Made by a program: the position numbers and the translations under genes
NCBI GenBank assembly: GCA_944386225.1
Contig: CALXAH010000011.1
Span: 16,729-80,728 of the forward strand
Direction: 5' to 3'
From: an uncultured Gemmiger sp.
GTDB taxonomy: Bacteria; Bacillota; Clostridia; Oscillospirales; Ruminococcaceae
Length of the DNA stretch: 64,000 nt
The notes under the pieces: generated by a model
Seen by the model: the letters and a program-made list of their open reading frames with translations, nothing else
Database searches by the model: none
What the model was told of the DNA's origin: nothing
In this document: positions 1-8,211 of the stretch, piece after piece
Layout: the number at the start of each line of letters is the position of its first letter
Position numbering within the stretch: the stretch's first letter is position 1

Positions 1-10
1 TATATTATAC

Positions 11-50
11 AAAAGCGCGGAGACCTTTCCATGGCCTCCGCGCTTTTCTT
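11..50. terminator. Bidirectional intrinsic terminator at window start
   Basis: A 12-bp perfect inverted repeat (AAAAGCGCGGAG at 11-22 and its complement at 36-47) has an A-rich left arm and a T-rich right arm. It probably ends a plus-strand gene lying upstream of the window and separates it from the spoIIIA operon. Confidence 0.85.
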
Positions 51-51
51 G

Positions 52-80
52 TTCTAAATCCGTCCGCCCGGCCATATAGT
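52..80 (+). promoter_or_regulatory. Possible sigma-E-type promoter of spoIIIA
   Basis: CATATAGT at 73-80 resembles the sigma-E -10 element, and the A/T-rich TTCTAAAT at 52-59 sits about 13 bp upstream where the -35 would be. spoIIIA is under sigma-E in Bacillus. The match is loose and the call is mainly from context. Confidence 0.35.
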
Positions 81-106
81 GGGAGCATGGAGAGCGAGGC
101 GAAAAG

Positions 107-1015
107 ATGGACGAGTATTACCAGGTTATCCGGTGGCTGCCGGAAGAGCTGCAAACCCGATTGACCATGCTGCCATCCGGTGAAGCGCCCGGTGTACGGG
201 AAATCCGGCTGCGCAGCGGCCGCCCGGTGGAACTGCGAGGCGAACGCACGCTCTATCCGGACATAACCGGCGGATTCTGTACCGATCCCTCTGGGTCTCC
301 GCCGCTGAAGCATTCCCGGTTGCAGGAATGTTTCTATGCATTGTGCGGTCAGTCGGTTCACAGCCGGGCACCGGAACTCCGGAAGGGGTTCGTCACCCTG
401 CCCGGTGGTCACCGGGTTGGTGTGGCGGGAATTCCGATCCGGGAAGAGGGCGGCGCAATTGCAGGCTTCAAAACCGTCAGTTCACTGAACCTGCGGATTG
501 CGCGACGGTGTGTCGCTCCTCTGCCCGAGGAGGCGGCACAAGTTCTGCAGAATTTCACGGGGCTCCTGGTGGCAGGCCCGCCCGGAAGCGGAAAAACTAC
601 CCTGTTGCGGGCTGTTGCCGAACAGTTGTGCCGAACAGGAAGGACGGTGGCGGTTGTGGACGAGCGGTGCGAATTGTTTCCCTGTGCGCAGCAGGGGTTT
701 ACCTTCGAGTTACCCCTGCATTGCGATGTGCTTTCCGCCTGGCCGAAAGCGCAGGGAATCCTGCAGGCGGTGCGTACTCTGGGCCCGGATGTGATTCTGT
801 GTGACGAACTGGGGGATGGGGAAGAGGTCCGCGCGGTCATGCAGGGGCTTCATGCGGGGGTGCGGTTTGTGCTTACGGTGCATGCTGCAAGCCGGGAAGA
901 CCTTTCCCGCCGCCCGCCTCTGCGGGAACTGACCTCCACCGGCGCTTTTGACAGGCTGATTCTGCTGGAAAGCTGTCTGCGTCCGGGGCGGGTACGGCAG
1001 GTGAGCAGTCTGTGA
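107..1015 (+). CDS. spoIIIAA: Stage III sporulation protein AA (ATPase)
   Basis: This is the 302-residue AAA-type ATPase of the SpoIIIA complex, which works with SpoIIQ and SpoIIIAH to keep the engulfed forespore active. The Walker A motif GPPGSGKTT lies at residues 157-165, followed by a Walker B-like stretch DVILCDELGD near residue 230. The protein resembles type II/IV secretion ATPases. The start ATG has GAGG at 96-99, 7 nt upstream. It is the first gene of an eight-gene operon, and its end overlaps the GTG start of spoIIIAB (GTGA). Length and motifs fit the family. Confidence 0.95.
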   Translation: MDEYYQVIRWLPEELQTRLTMLPSGEAPGVREIRLRSGRPVELRGERTLYPDITGGFCTDPSGSPPLKHSRLQECFYALCGQSVHSRAPELRKGFVTLPGGHRVGVAGIPIREEGGAIAGFKTVSSLNLRIARRCVAPLPEEAAQVLQNFTGLLVAGPPGSGKTTLLRAVAEQLCRTGRTVAVVDERCELFPCAQQGFTFELPLHCDVLSAWPKAQGILQAVRTLGPDVILCDELGDGEEVRAVMQGLHAGVRFVLTVHAASREDLSRRPPLRELTSTGAFDRLILLESCLRPGRVRQVSSL

Positions 1016-1485
1016 GCGGGTGGATACTGCGTCTGGCCGGAACGCTTCTGGCACTCTGCGCCGGGTACGGTTGGGGTGCCACACGGGTGGAACAGGCGTG
1101 CCGTCATACCCGCGCACTGGACGAGCTGGCCCGTGTGCTGGATTTCATCCGTGCTGCGATTTTATACCGGGAGATGGACTCCGGCGAAATTTTGCGTCAG
1201 CTTCATGCGGAGATGCCGTTGTCCTGGCTGCCGGGAAGCGGTGAAATGCTGTGTGCGCTGCGTCCGCCGCCGGTGCTGCCGCAGGCCCAATATGCAGTGT
1301 TTGCCGAATGTTTTTCCGGCCTGGGCCGCTGCAGTACCCGGGAAACCGTTCGCCGCCTGGATTATTGCCTGGCGCGCTGCGCGGAGTTTCAATCCTGTGC
1401 CAAACAGGAAGAAGAAAAAGCAAAAAAACTGTACCGGCAGGCGGGACTGTGCCTGGGTGCCCTGGCGGTGCTGTTTCTGCTGTGA
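1012..1485 (+). CDS. spoIIIAB: Stage III sporulation protein AB
   Basis: A 157-residue membrane-anchored protein with one N-terminal hydrophobic segment (residues 4-20) and a C-terminal hydrophobic tail, related in fold to GspF/type II secretion platform proteins. It starts at GTG 1012, which overlaps the spoIIIAA stop codon, a sign of translational coupling. Family assignment rests on length, the hydrophobic ends, the helical middle and the fixed position between spoIIIAA and spoIIIAC. Confidence 0.9.
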   Translation: MSGWILRLAGTLLALCAGYGWGATRVEQACRHTRALDELARVLDFIRAAILYREMDSGEILRQLHAEMPLSWLPGSGEMLCALRPPPVLPQAQYAVFAECFSGLGRCSTRETVRRLDYCLARCAEFQSCAKQEEEKAKKLYRQAGLCLGALAVLFLL

Positions 1486-1512
1486 AAACAAGGGATCGGG
1501 AGGCGGCATTGC

Positions 1513-1707
1513 ATGGATATTGACCTTGTATTTAAGATCGCGGCTATCGGGATTATTGTGGCGGTGCTGAACCAGCTTTTGATACGTTCCGGGCGGGAAG
1601 ACCAGGCCATGATGACTACCTTGGCGGGGCTGATAGTGGTGCTTTCCATGATGGTGAAGGAGATCAGCGAACTGTTTGTCACCATCAAAACGCTGTTCAA
1701 CCTGTGA
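1513..1707 (+). CDS. spoIIIAC: Stage III sporulation protein AC
   Basis: A 64-residue integral membrane protein with two predicted transmembrane helices (about residues 5-22 and 33-52), typical of SpoIIIAC. GGGAGG at 1498-1503 lies 9 nt before the ATG. Its stop overlaps the GTG start of spoIIIAD. It is a small membrane component of the SpoIIIA-SpoIIQ channel made in the mother cell. Confidence 0.92.
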   Translation: MDIDLVFKIAAIGIIVAVLNQLLIRSGREDQAMMTTLAGLIVVLSMMVKEISELFVTIKTLFNL

Positions 1708-2093
1708 GCGCCGCGCAGATAGGCGCCGTGGCCGGCGTTGCCATCGTCACGGTTGTGCTGGCGGTTCTGCTGCGGCCGTATTCGCCGGTGTATGCACTGC
1801 TGGCATCGCTGGCCGGCACGGTCGTGCTGCTGGCCTGGATGCTGCCCTACGCGGCCCAGGCGCTGGAATGGCTGGATACCTTCTCGGTCTATCTGCGTCA
1901 GGAAGAATTTATCTGCCTGATCCGGGCGGCGGGGATCGCACTGGTAGCGCAGACGGCGCAGGATCTGTGCAAAGATGCAGGAATGACGGCAATGGGGGCT
2001 AAGGTGGAATTGGCAGGACGCTGCATGATCCTGCTTTCCGCGCTGCCCATGCTGCAGCAGGTGGTGGATGTATGGAGTCGGTTGCTTCAATGA
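1704..2093 (+). CDS. spoIIIAD: Stage III sporulation protein AD
   Basis: A 129-residue protein with several hydrophobic helices, distantly similar to SpoIIIAC as is normal for this pair. It begins at GTG 1704, inside the stop of spoIIIAC. It is a membrane subunit of the SpoIIIA channel. The reading frame ends where spoIIIAE begins. Confidence 0.9.
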   Translation: MSAAQIGAVAGVAIVTVVLAVLLRPYSPVYALLASLAGTVVLLAWMLPYAAQALEWLDTFSVYLRQEEFICLIRAAGIALVAQTAQDLCKDAGMTAMGAKVELAGRCMILLSALPMLQQVVDVWSRLLQ

Positions 2094-3199
2094 AAAACGG
2101 ATGCAAAATGCTGTGGCGGTTCCGGCTGCGGCGCCTGATGGCCGTGCTGCTGCTTGTAGCGATAGGGGGGGCGCTGTGCCCGGCTGTGTACGCGGAAGAA
2201 ATGGATACACCTCCTCAAATTCAGGACTACCTGGACGAGCCTGGAATGAGCGCGGAGGAATTTTCTTCCGTGACTCTGTCCGAGCTCCTCGCCGGCGTTT
2301 GGAAGACGGTTTCCGGTGAATTCCTGGCTCCGTTTCGGCTCTTGGGCCAGATCGGGGCACTGCTTTTGCTGGCTTCAGCCGCCCTGACCTTTGCTCCTTC
2401 GGAGGGCTGGCGGCAATGTATTGAACTCATCGCCGTAGCGGGCTGCTTCCTTTTATCAGCCGACGGCATACTGGAACTGGTCAGCCAGGTGTCCGCGGCT
2501 ATCTCGGACTGGCGCCTGTATCTGGCGGGTTTTCTGCCGATTTTCGCCGGGGTTATGGTAAGCTGTGGCCAAAGCGCCGGGGCCCTGGTTTGTACGGGGC
2601 TGTTTTTTTCCATGGCATCCTTGTCTGCACAGTTGATCTGCGGTGTGGCTATGCCGCTGGTACGGGTCTATCTGGCACTGAACAGTGCTGCCGGTATCAG
2701 CGGTGTGCCGCCTCTGCAGGAGGCTACGCAGGGTTTGACCCGGTGCGTTCGCAGCCTGCTGCGAGGAATATCAATCGGCTTTGCTGCGGTGCTGGGCCTG
2801 CAGAACACGCTGGCCGCCCAGTCGGACAACCTGGCTATGCGGGCGGGAGGCGCTGTGCTGAGCAGCAGTATTCCGGTGGTTGGGGCCGCGGCCCAGGATG
2901 CCCTGGCCAGCGTGTTGGCCGGGCTGCGGGTGGTGAAAGGTTCACTGGGGTTTGCGGCGATTGCCGTGTTGGCAGCCGCGTTTTTGCCGTTGTTTGCGCG
3001 ATGCCTTGTAATGCGTCTGGTTTTGGCGGCAGGCGGCCTGCTGGCCAAAGCCTTTGGATTGTCCCGCAGCGGCGCTGTACTGGAAGGCGCGGCGGAAGGG
3101 GCGGGGCTTTGCCTGTCTTTTCTGGTGTTTTTCTTTATGCTGGTCGTGCTGTCCACCGCGCTGATGATCGCGACCGGAACAGGAGGTTTTTTCGGATGA
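2090..3199 (+). CDS. spoIIIAE: Stage III sporulation protein AE
   Basis: This is the large polytopic membrane subunit of the SpoIIIA complex. An N-terminal signal-like helix (MAVLLLVAIGGALCPAVYA) precedes an acidic stretch and then six or more transmembrane segments ending at the C-terminus. I prefer ATG 2090 because it gives the ATGA overlap with the spoIIIAD stop that recurs through this operon, and GGAG lies at 2074-2077. An in-frame ATG at 2072 would add six residues. The protein has 369 residues from 2090, close to the family norm. Confidence 0.9.
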   Translation: MKNGCKMLWRFRLRRLMAVLLLVAIGGALCPAVYAEEMDTPPQIQDYLDEPGMSAEEFSSVTLSELLAGVWKTVSGEFLAPFRLLGQIGALLLLASAALTFAPSEGWRQCIELIAVAGCFLLSADGILELVSQVSAAISDWRLYLAGFLPIFAGVMVSCGQSAGALVCTGLFFSMASLSAQLICGVAMPLVRVYLALNSAAGISGVPPLQEATQGLTRCVRSLLRGISIGFAAVLGLQNTLAAQSDNLAMRAGGAVLSSSIPVVGAAAQDALASVLAGLRVVKGSLGFAAIAVLAAAFLPLFARCLVMRLVLAAGGLLAKAFGLSRSGAVLEGAAEGAGLCLSFLVFFFMLVVLSTALMIATGTGGFFG

Positions 3200-3657
3200 A
3201 CGAACTTCTTCGCCAATGGGCGGGGGGGATCTGCGCCGGCTGTATGCTGGCCGGCGCTGTCCAGGTGTTGATGCCCTCCAGCCGGCATACGGCAGTCATA
3301 AAAAATATCGCTGTGCTGTATATTGTACTGGCCATCCTTTCTCCGGCAGAGCTTTCTGTAAAGCTGTTTGACATTACAGAGAAAACCGGCATTGAACCCA
3401 AGGTTCTCTACGACACAGAAGCGCTTGAAAACGACGCGACGGAAGGTGTGCTGGCAAAAACCTTTACAGATCAGTTGGAGGCTTTCGGCGTGCAGGCGGA
3501 GGTGGCTGTGAGCCTGGACGTATCCCAGGGGGAACAGGCCGTTACCGTGCAGGCCTTTGTTCCCACTGATGCGCAAAGCCGGGCGGCGGAGCTGCTTTTG
3601 CAGAAATGGGTTGGTGAAAGGGGGACGGTGGTATGCCGCACACAAATGGCGGAATAG
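3196..3657 (+). CDS. spoIIIAF: Stage III sporulation protein AF
   Basis: A 153-residue protein with two N-terminal transmembrane helices (about residues 8-25 and 36-52) and a soluble C-terminal domain, as in SpoIIIAF. The ATG at 3196 overlaps the spoIIIAE stop (ATGA), and AGGAGG at 3181-3186 is correctly spaced. A longer open frame runs upstream through spoIIIAE but has no ribosome site, so it was not used. The C-terminus overlaps spoIIIAG by 25 nt. Confidence 0.9.
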   Translation: MNELLRQWAGGICAGCMLAGAVQVLMPSSRHTAVIKNIAVLYIVLAILSPAELSVKLFDITEKTGIEPKVLYDTEALENDATEGVLAKTFTDQLEAFGVQAEVAVSLDVSQGEQAVTVQAFVPTDAQSRAAELLLQKWVGERGTVVCRTQMAE

Positions 3658-4181
3658 ATTGCCAGGCATTGGCGAAACTGGCGGCAAGCGCCGTCAAAAA
3701 GCCAGGGCTGCTGTTTGCACTGGGATTGGCTGGTATGGCGCTGATTCTGTTTGCCGATTTGTTCGACCCTGCCGGCAACGAAGCTTCCCGGCAGAGTGAA
3801 ACGGGGCAGGCAGTCTCCGGCTCCGCGGAACTGGCCGAGTACGCGGATCGGCTTTCTACCCGGATGGAAGACCTGCTCTCCGGCGTAGAGGGCGCCGGAG
3901 AAACCCGGGTCATGATCACCCTGGAAAACAGTGAGGAAACCGTTTACGCGCTGGACGAGAAACAGGGCGGTGCGGAAAGCTACGAGTGGAGTCATGTGAT
4001 CCTGGATGACGGTACAGGTGATTCGGCCCTGGTGGAAACCACCTGGCTGCCCGAGGTACGCGGCGTGGCTGTGATTTGTCAGGGCGGGGATGATGCTGCT
4101 GTTCAGGCGCGTCTCACAGAAATGGTCTCGGTTCTGTTGGGGGTATCCACCAACAGGATCAGCATAGCAAAAATGAGTTGA
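3633..4181 (+). CDS. spoIIIAG: Stage III sporulation protein AG
   Basis: A 182-residue protein with one transmembrane helix (about residues 20-36) followed by a soluble domain like that of SpoIIIAG, which forms large rings in the intermembrane space. The segment ETRVMITLENSEETVYALDE is characteristic of the ring-forming fold. It overlaps spoIIIAF by 25 nt and runs up against spoIIIAH. Confidence 0.92.
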   Translation: MPHTNGGIDCQALAKLAASAVKKPGLLFALGLAGMALILFADLFDPAGNEASRQSETGQAVSGSAELAEYADRLSTRMEDLLSGVEGAGETRVMITLENSEETVYALDEKQGGAESYEWSHVILDDGTGDSALVETTWLPEVRGVAVICQGGDDAAVQARLTEMVSVLLGVSTNRISIAKMS

Positions 4182-4195
4182 CGGAGGCAATGAAG

Positions 4196-4816
4196 ATGAG
4201 AACTGGAAAGCATAGTCAGAAACTTACGGTGCTCACGCTGGCGGTAGCGCTGGCAGTGGCGGTGTACCTGAACTGGGAGTATGCCCGTACGGGTGATATC
4301 GCGGCGGAGCCTGATGCCGCCCAGACTTCGGCTTCGGCAGAAGATGCCGTGGTGGTGGATGCGCTTCCGGTGGCGGATCAGACCGTTGCAGGCGAAGAGT
4401 CGGCCACCGGAGACAAAAACTACGGTGAAGCGCAGCTGGTGAGCGTGACCGAGAGCACCGGCACGGAGTTTTTTGAGCAGGCCCGCCTGAGCCGGACCAA
4501 ATCCCGGGACGAGGCGCTGGATACCCTGCAGAAAAGTCTGAAAAATGCCAAGCTGACCGATGAGGAAAAGGAAACTCTCACCGCACAGCTGTCGGCGCAG
4601 ATTGACAGCATCGCCGCCGAGAATGAGATTGAGACACTGCTCAAAGCCAAAGGCTTTGTGGATTGTGTGGTGTTCATCGGCGAAGATACAGTGGATGTAA
4701 CGGTCATGACCACCAATGCACAGCTGGGACAGAGCGAGGTGGCGCAGATCCGCGACGCGGTACTGGAACGGTGTGAAGTGGCTGCGCAGGATATTACCGT
4801 GGTGGAGGTGCGTTGA
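4196..4816 (+). CDS. spoIIIAH: Stage III sporulation protein AH
   Basis: A 206-residue membrane-anchored protein whose C-terminal domain is expected to pair with forespore SpoIIQ across the septum. One N-terminal helix (about residues 11-24) is followed by a low-complexity Ala/Asp-rich linker and a conserved ring-building-motif domain from about residue 85. GGAGG at 4183-4187 is 8 nt from ATG 4196, so that start is preferred over TTG 4178 or ATG 4190. It is the last gene of the spoIIIA operon. Confidence 0.92.
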   Translation: MRTGKHSQKLTVLTLAVALAVAVYLNWEYARTGDIAAEPDAAQTSASAEDAVVVDALPVADQTVAGEESATGDKNYGEAQLVSVTESTGTEFFEQARLSRTKSRDEALDTLQKSLKNAKLTDEEKETLTAQLSAQIDSIAAENEIETLLKAKGFVDCVVFIGEDTVDVTVMTTNAQLGQSEVAQIRDAVLERCEVAAQDITVVEVR

Positions 4817-4846
4817 CCGTCTGGTACAGACCTGCCGGAAAATCGG

Positions 4847-4875
4847 TTGCGAAATGTGAATAAGAGTGGTATAAT
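4847..4875 (+). promoter_or_regulatory. Sigma-A promoter upstream of the yqhY-nusB block
   Basis: TTGCGA (4847-4852), a 17-bp spacer and TATAAT (4870-4875) form a good vegetative promoter about 85 bp before the Asp23-family gene. It separates the housekeeping operon from the sporulation operon. Confidence 0.75.
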
Positions 4876-4960
4876 AGGCAACAACAATGAAAAAGAACGG
4901 CAGGCGGCTCCGCGGGGGCCGATGATCCGTTTCGCAAAGATTTTGTAGGAGGGCTTTTCC

Positions 4961-5329
4961 ATGGAAGTGAAAGACCAGAACCTCGTGGGCGGAAGTCTGC
5001 AGATCTCTACCGATGTGATTGCCAAGATCGCCCGTCTGGCCGCGCTGGAGGTAGACGGCGTGCGGGAGGTCAAAGCCTGCCCGTACAGCATGAAAAGCCT
5101 TTTGGGCCGGTTGGCGGTGCCCAAGCCTGTAGAGGTTACCCTGCAGGACGAAGTGGCCGAGATCACTGTAAATGTGACCATTGCCTACGGTGCCCGTATT
5201 CCGGCTTTGAGCGAGAAGGTTCAGCAGAATGTCAAGGCGTCCGTGCAGAACATGACCAGCATTACCGTCTCCCGCGTCAATGTGGTGATCACCGGCGTGG
5301 GCGTGGAAATGCCGGACGAGGAAGAATAA
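4961..5329 (+). CDS. Asp23/Gls24 family envelope protein (YqhY-like)
   Basis: A 122-residue Asp23/Gls24 (DUF322) protein. The N-terminal segment (GSLQISTDVIAKIARLAALEVDGV) and the C-terminal VSRVNVVITGV pattern are typical of the family. In Bacillus the homologue YqhY lies between accC and nusB and is linked to control of acetyl-CoA carboxylase. Here it also precedes nusB, but accBC is absent. AGGAGGG (4947-4953) precedes the ATG. The exact role in this organism is not shown by the sequence. Confidence 0.88.
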   Translation: MEVKDQNLVGGSLQISTDVIAKIARLAALEVDGVREVKACPYSMKSLLGRLAVPKPVEVTLQDEVAEITVNVTIAYGARIPALSEKVQQNVKASVQNMTSITVSRVNVVITGVGVEMPDEEE

Positions 5330-5424
5330 AGCCAACAGGAAAGGACGCGTCTCTCCGTCGGCCGGGCCCGGTTGCTGCGGGAACCTTACCGGCGGGGGGC
5401 GTATTTTGTGTATAAGGAGAAAGT

Positions 5425-5859
5425 ATGGAACAGAAACTGCCCCGGCGTGCTGCCCGGGAAAATGCCTTTATCGCCGCGTTCAGCACCTCGTTTGATGTGG
5501 GAACGCTGGAAGAAGTGATTGAGTTCAGCCGTCAGGACGGCGAATATCCGGTGGACGCCTTCGGCGAAGCGTTGCTGCGCGCCTGCACTGCTCATGCCGC
5601 TGAGATTGACGCATTGATTGAGCCCCGGCTCAAGGGCTGGACCATGGCACGTCTGCCGCGTGTCAGCCTGACTCTGGTGCGGCTGGCCATTGCCGAGATG
5701 CTCTATGGCGAGGAAAAACTGCCCGGCGTGGCAATCAACGAAGCTGTGGAACTGGCCAAGAAGTACGGCGGCGAAGAAGACTACCAGTTCGTCAACGGCC
5801 TGCTGGGCTCCATTGCCCGTGACATGGCGCAGGACAGTGAGGCACAGCCTGTATGCTGA
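5425..5859 (+). CDS. nusB: Transcription antitermination factor NusB
   Basis: A 144-residue all-helical NusB. It begins with the RNA-binding arginine-rich end (PRRAAREN) and contains the conserved helix around MARLPRVSLTLVRLAIAEML. With NusE (S10) it forms part of the rRNA antitermination complex. AAGGAG at 5414-5419 precedes the ATG. The stop overlaps the next gene by 7 nt. Confidence 0.93.
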   Translation: MEQKLPRRAARENAFIAAFSTSFDVGTLEEVIEFSRQDGEYPVDAFGEALLRACTAHAAEIDALIEPRLKGWTMARLPRVSLTLVRLAIAEMLYGEEKLPGVAINEAVELAKKYGGEEDYQFVNGLLGSIARDMAQDSEAQPVC

Positions 5860-6791
5860 CGCTGGGCATCGACACAAGCAATTACGCAACCTCCCTGGCG
5901 GTGTTTGACACCGTCGCCGGGGAGGTTGTTTGTGATAAAAAGAAATTTTTGCCTGTCCGCCCGGGGCAGCTGGGCCTGCGCCAGAGCGAGGCGCTGTTTC
6001 ATCATACCCAGGCGCTGCCCGAAATGCTGCGGGAGCTGGCATCCCGGGTTGACCTGACCGCGATCGGCGCGGTGGGCGTATCGGAAAAGCCCCGCCCCGT
6101 GGAGGGATCCTATATGCCCTGCTTTACGGCAGGGATCAGCGCTGCCTGGGCCTTTGCGGCCGGACGGGGGATTCCGGTTCATTGTACCACCCACCAGCAG
6201 GGGCATATTGCTGCGGCCATCTTTGCGGCGCGGCGCCCGCAGCTGTGGGAACAGCCGGTGCTGGTGTTCCACATTTCGGGCGGCACTACGGATCTGCTGC
6301 TCCGACGGCCGGACGGCAGTGTGGAAACGCTGGGCACCAGCAGCGATCTGTATGCGGGCCAGGCTGTGGACCGCATCGGGGTTCGGCTGGGATTTGCGTT
6401 CCCGGCAGGGGAGCAGGTCTCCCGCCTTGCAGCCGAATGTGAGGAAGAAATACGGCCTCGTGCTACGGTGCGGGGGCTGAATTGCAGTTTGTCCGGGCTG
6501 GAAAACCAGTGCGCCCGCCTGCTGGAGCAGGGCAAAACCCCAGCGTATGTCTGCCGGTATTGCCTGCTCTGCGTGGGCGAAACCGTGATCCGGATGACCC
6601 GGGAGGCTCTGCGGCTGTATCCCGGCTTGCCGGTGGTCTGTGCGGGCGGTGTCATGAGCAGCCAGGTGATCCGGGACTATGTGCAGCGCCGTCTGCCGGA
6701 TGTCTGCTTTGTGCCCGGGCGCTTTTCATCCGACAACGCCATCGGCGTGGCGGTTTTGACCGCCAGAGAGGAGACAGTATGCCCCAGGTGA
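5853..6791 (+). CDS. TsaD/Kae1-like M22 family protein (paralogue)
   Basis: A 312-residue protein of the ASKHA-fold M22/TsaD family. It has the N-terminal phosphate loop (LGIDTSNYATSLAV), a metal-binding HxxxH (HQQGH, near residue 114), SGGTT in place of the usual SGGHT, and a C-terminal DNAIG with the family's conserved Asp. Real TsaD makes threonylcarbamoyladenosine on tRNA. This protein has a shorter, divergent core, and paralogues of this kind occur near nusB/xseA in Clostridia. It occupies the place of folD in Bacillus gene order. A role in t6A synthesis is possible but not proven. Confidence 0.8.
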   Translation: MLTLGIDTSNYATSLAVFDTVAGEVVCDKKKFLPVRPGQLGLRQSEALFHHTQALPEMLRELASRVDLTAIGAVGVSEKPRPVEGSYMPCFTAGISAAWAFAAGRGIPVHCTTHQQGHIAAAIFAARRPQLWEQPVLVFHISGGTTDLLLRRPDGSVETLGTSSDLYAGQAVDRIGVRLGFAFPAGEQVSRLAAECEEEIRPRATVRGLNCSLSGLENQCARLLEQGKTPAYVCRYCLLCVGETVIRMTREALRLYPGLPVVCAGGVMSSQVIRDYVQRRLPDVCFVPGRFSSDNAIGVAVLTAREETVCPR

Positions 6792-8005
6792 TCGGCGTAA
6801 CCGCCCTGAACCGATATGTTAAGTCGGTGCTGGAGGGAGATGCCGCTCTGGCGGATCTGGCCCTGCGGGGTGAGATAGCAAACTTTGTACGCCATGCCAA
6901 AAGCGGCCATTGCTACTTTTCTTTACGGGATGCCCAAAGCAGCGTCAAGGCAGTCATGTTCAGCCGGGATGCTGCCCGCCTGGCGTTTCGCCCGCAGGAC
7001 GGTATGCAGGTTGTGGTCCGCTGTCGGGTCAGCCTGTATGAGCGTGATGGCGCGTTTCAGGTGTACGTGCGTGACCTGATGCCGGATGGCGTTGGCGCCG
7101 CCCAGATGGCTTTTGAAGAACTGAAAGCCCGCCTGGCTGCGGAAGGGCTGTTTCGCCCCGAAACCAAGCAGCCGCTGCCGCCTATGCCTTCCTGCGTGGG
7201 GGTGGTTACTTCCGGTACCGGGGCGGCGCTGCAGGATATTCTGCAGGTGATTGGCCGTCGCTGGCCCTTGACCCGGTTGCTCGTTGCACCGGTCAATGTG
7301 CAGGGGCGTGAGGCTGCCGCTCAGATTGCCGGCGGGATCCGCGCCCTGGATGCGGATGGCCGGGCCCAGGTCATAATTGTAGCCCGGGGCGGTGGTTCCC
7401 GGGAGGATCTGTGGGTGTTCAACGACGAGGGAATTGCTCGCGCCGCTTTTGCCTGCCGCACCCCGCTGATTTCCGCGGTGGGGCATGAGATCGACTTTAC
7501 CATTCTGGATTTTGTGGCGGATATGCGGGCACCCACTCCCTCTGCGGCTGCGGAACTGGCGGTGCCCGATCAGGTGCAGATTCGCCGCTCACTTGCAGAG
7601 ATTTATGATAAAATGCATAAAAATATGCAAGACAGACTGCATTTATGCTATAATGATACTGTTACGGCCCGTCAGGAACTGGCGGATCTTTCTCCTCGGC
7701 GTGGCATTGAGCAGAGAAGAACCCGGCTGGAAAGTACCTGTCGCCAGTTGAGCGGACAGATGGAAAACTGTTGCCGGGCCGCGCAGACCCGTTTTGCCCA
7801 CAGCCTGCAGGTGCTGGATTCACTGAGCCCGTACCGGGTTTTGGCACGTGGTTATTGTATTCCGGAAACCCGGTCCGGCAAGAGTGTGCGCCTGGCTGAG
7901 CAGCAGCCAGGGCAGCAGTTCTGGCTGCGCGGCGATGGCTGCCGTGCCCGGTGCCGGATAGAAAGCGTTGAGGTCAAACAGAATGAAAACACCGAAAAAC
8001 TTTGA
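6779..8005 (+). CDS. xseA: Exodeoxyribonuclease VII large subunit
   Basis: A 408-residue XseA. An N-terminal OB-fold (residues 1-100, with GEIANFVRHAKSGHCYFSLRD) precedes the catalytic domain (GVVTSGTGAALQDIL, then IIVARGGGSREDLWVFND and SAVGHEIDFT), which digests single-stranded DNA. The start ATG 6779 overlaps the preceding gene by 13 nt. An upstream open extension has no ribosome site. It is the partner of xseB directly downstream. Confidence 0.95.
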   Translation: MPQVIGVTALNRYVKSVLEGDAALADLALRGEIANFVRHAKSGHCYFSLRDAQSSVKAVMFSRDAARLAFRPQDGMQVVVRCRVSLYERDGAFQVYVRDLMPDGVGAAQMAFEELKARLAAEGLFRPETKQPLPPMPSCVGVVTSGTGAALQDILQVIGRRWPLTRLLVAPVNVQGREAAAQIAGGIRALDADGRAQVIIVARGGGSREDLWVFNDEGIARAAFACRTPLISAVGHEIDFTILDFVADMRAPTPSAAAELAVPDQVQIRRSLAEIYDKMHKNMQDRLHLCYNDTVTARQELADLSPRRGIEQRRTRLESTCRQLSGQMENCCRAAQTRFAHSLQVLDSLSPYRVLARGYCIPETRSGKSVRLAEQQPGQQFWLRGDGCRARCRIESVEVKQNENTEKL

Positions 8006-8207
8006 GCAGGGGATGGGCCAGCTGGAGCAGTTGCTGGATAAACTGGCTGACCCGGATACTACGCTGGATCAGTCCATTGCCCTGTACGGTCAGGCGGCAC
8101 AACTGGTCCGGTTCTGCGAAGAATCGCTTGCTCAGGCCAAGCTGCAGATTGAGCAGATCGACCAGACGCTGTTGTCCGCGTCGCCCACACAAACGGAGGA
8201 GGATTGA
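7983..8207 (+). CDS. xseB: Exodeoxyribonuclease VII small subunit
   Basis: A 74-residue helical protein of the XseB family (NFEQGMGQLEQLLDKLADPDTTLDQSIALYGQA pattern) that assembles with XseA. ATG 7983 is chosen because GAGG at 7970-7973 lies 9 nt upstream. TTG 7968 would overlap that site. It overlaps xseA by 23 nt. Confidence 0.93.
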   Translation: MKTPKNFEQGMGQLEQLLDKLADPDTTLDQSIALYGQAAQLVRFCEESLAQAKLQIEQIDQTLLSASPTQTEED

Positions 8208-8211
8208 CTAT

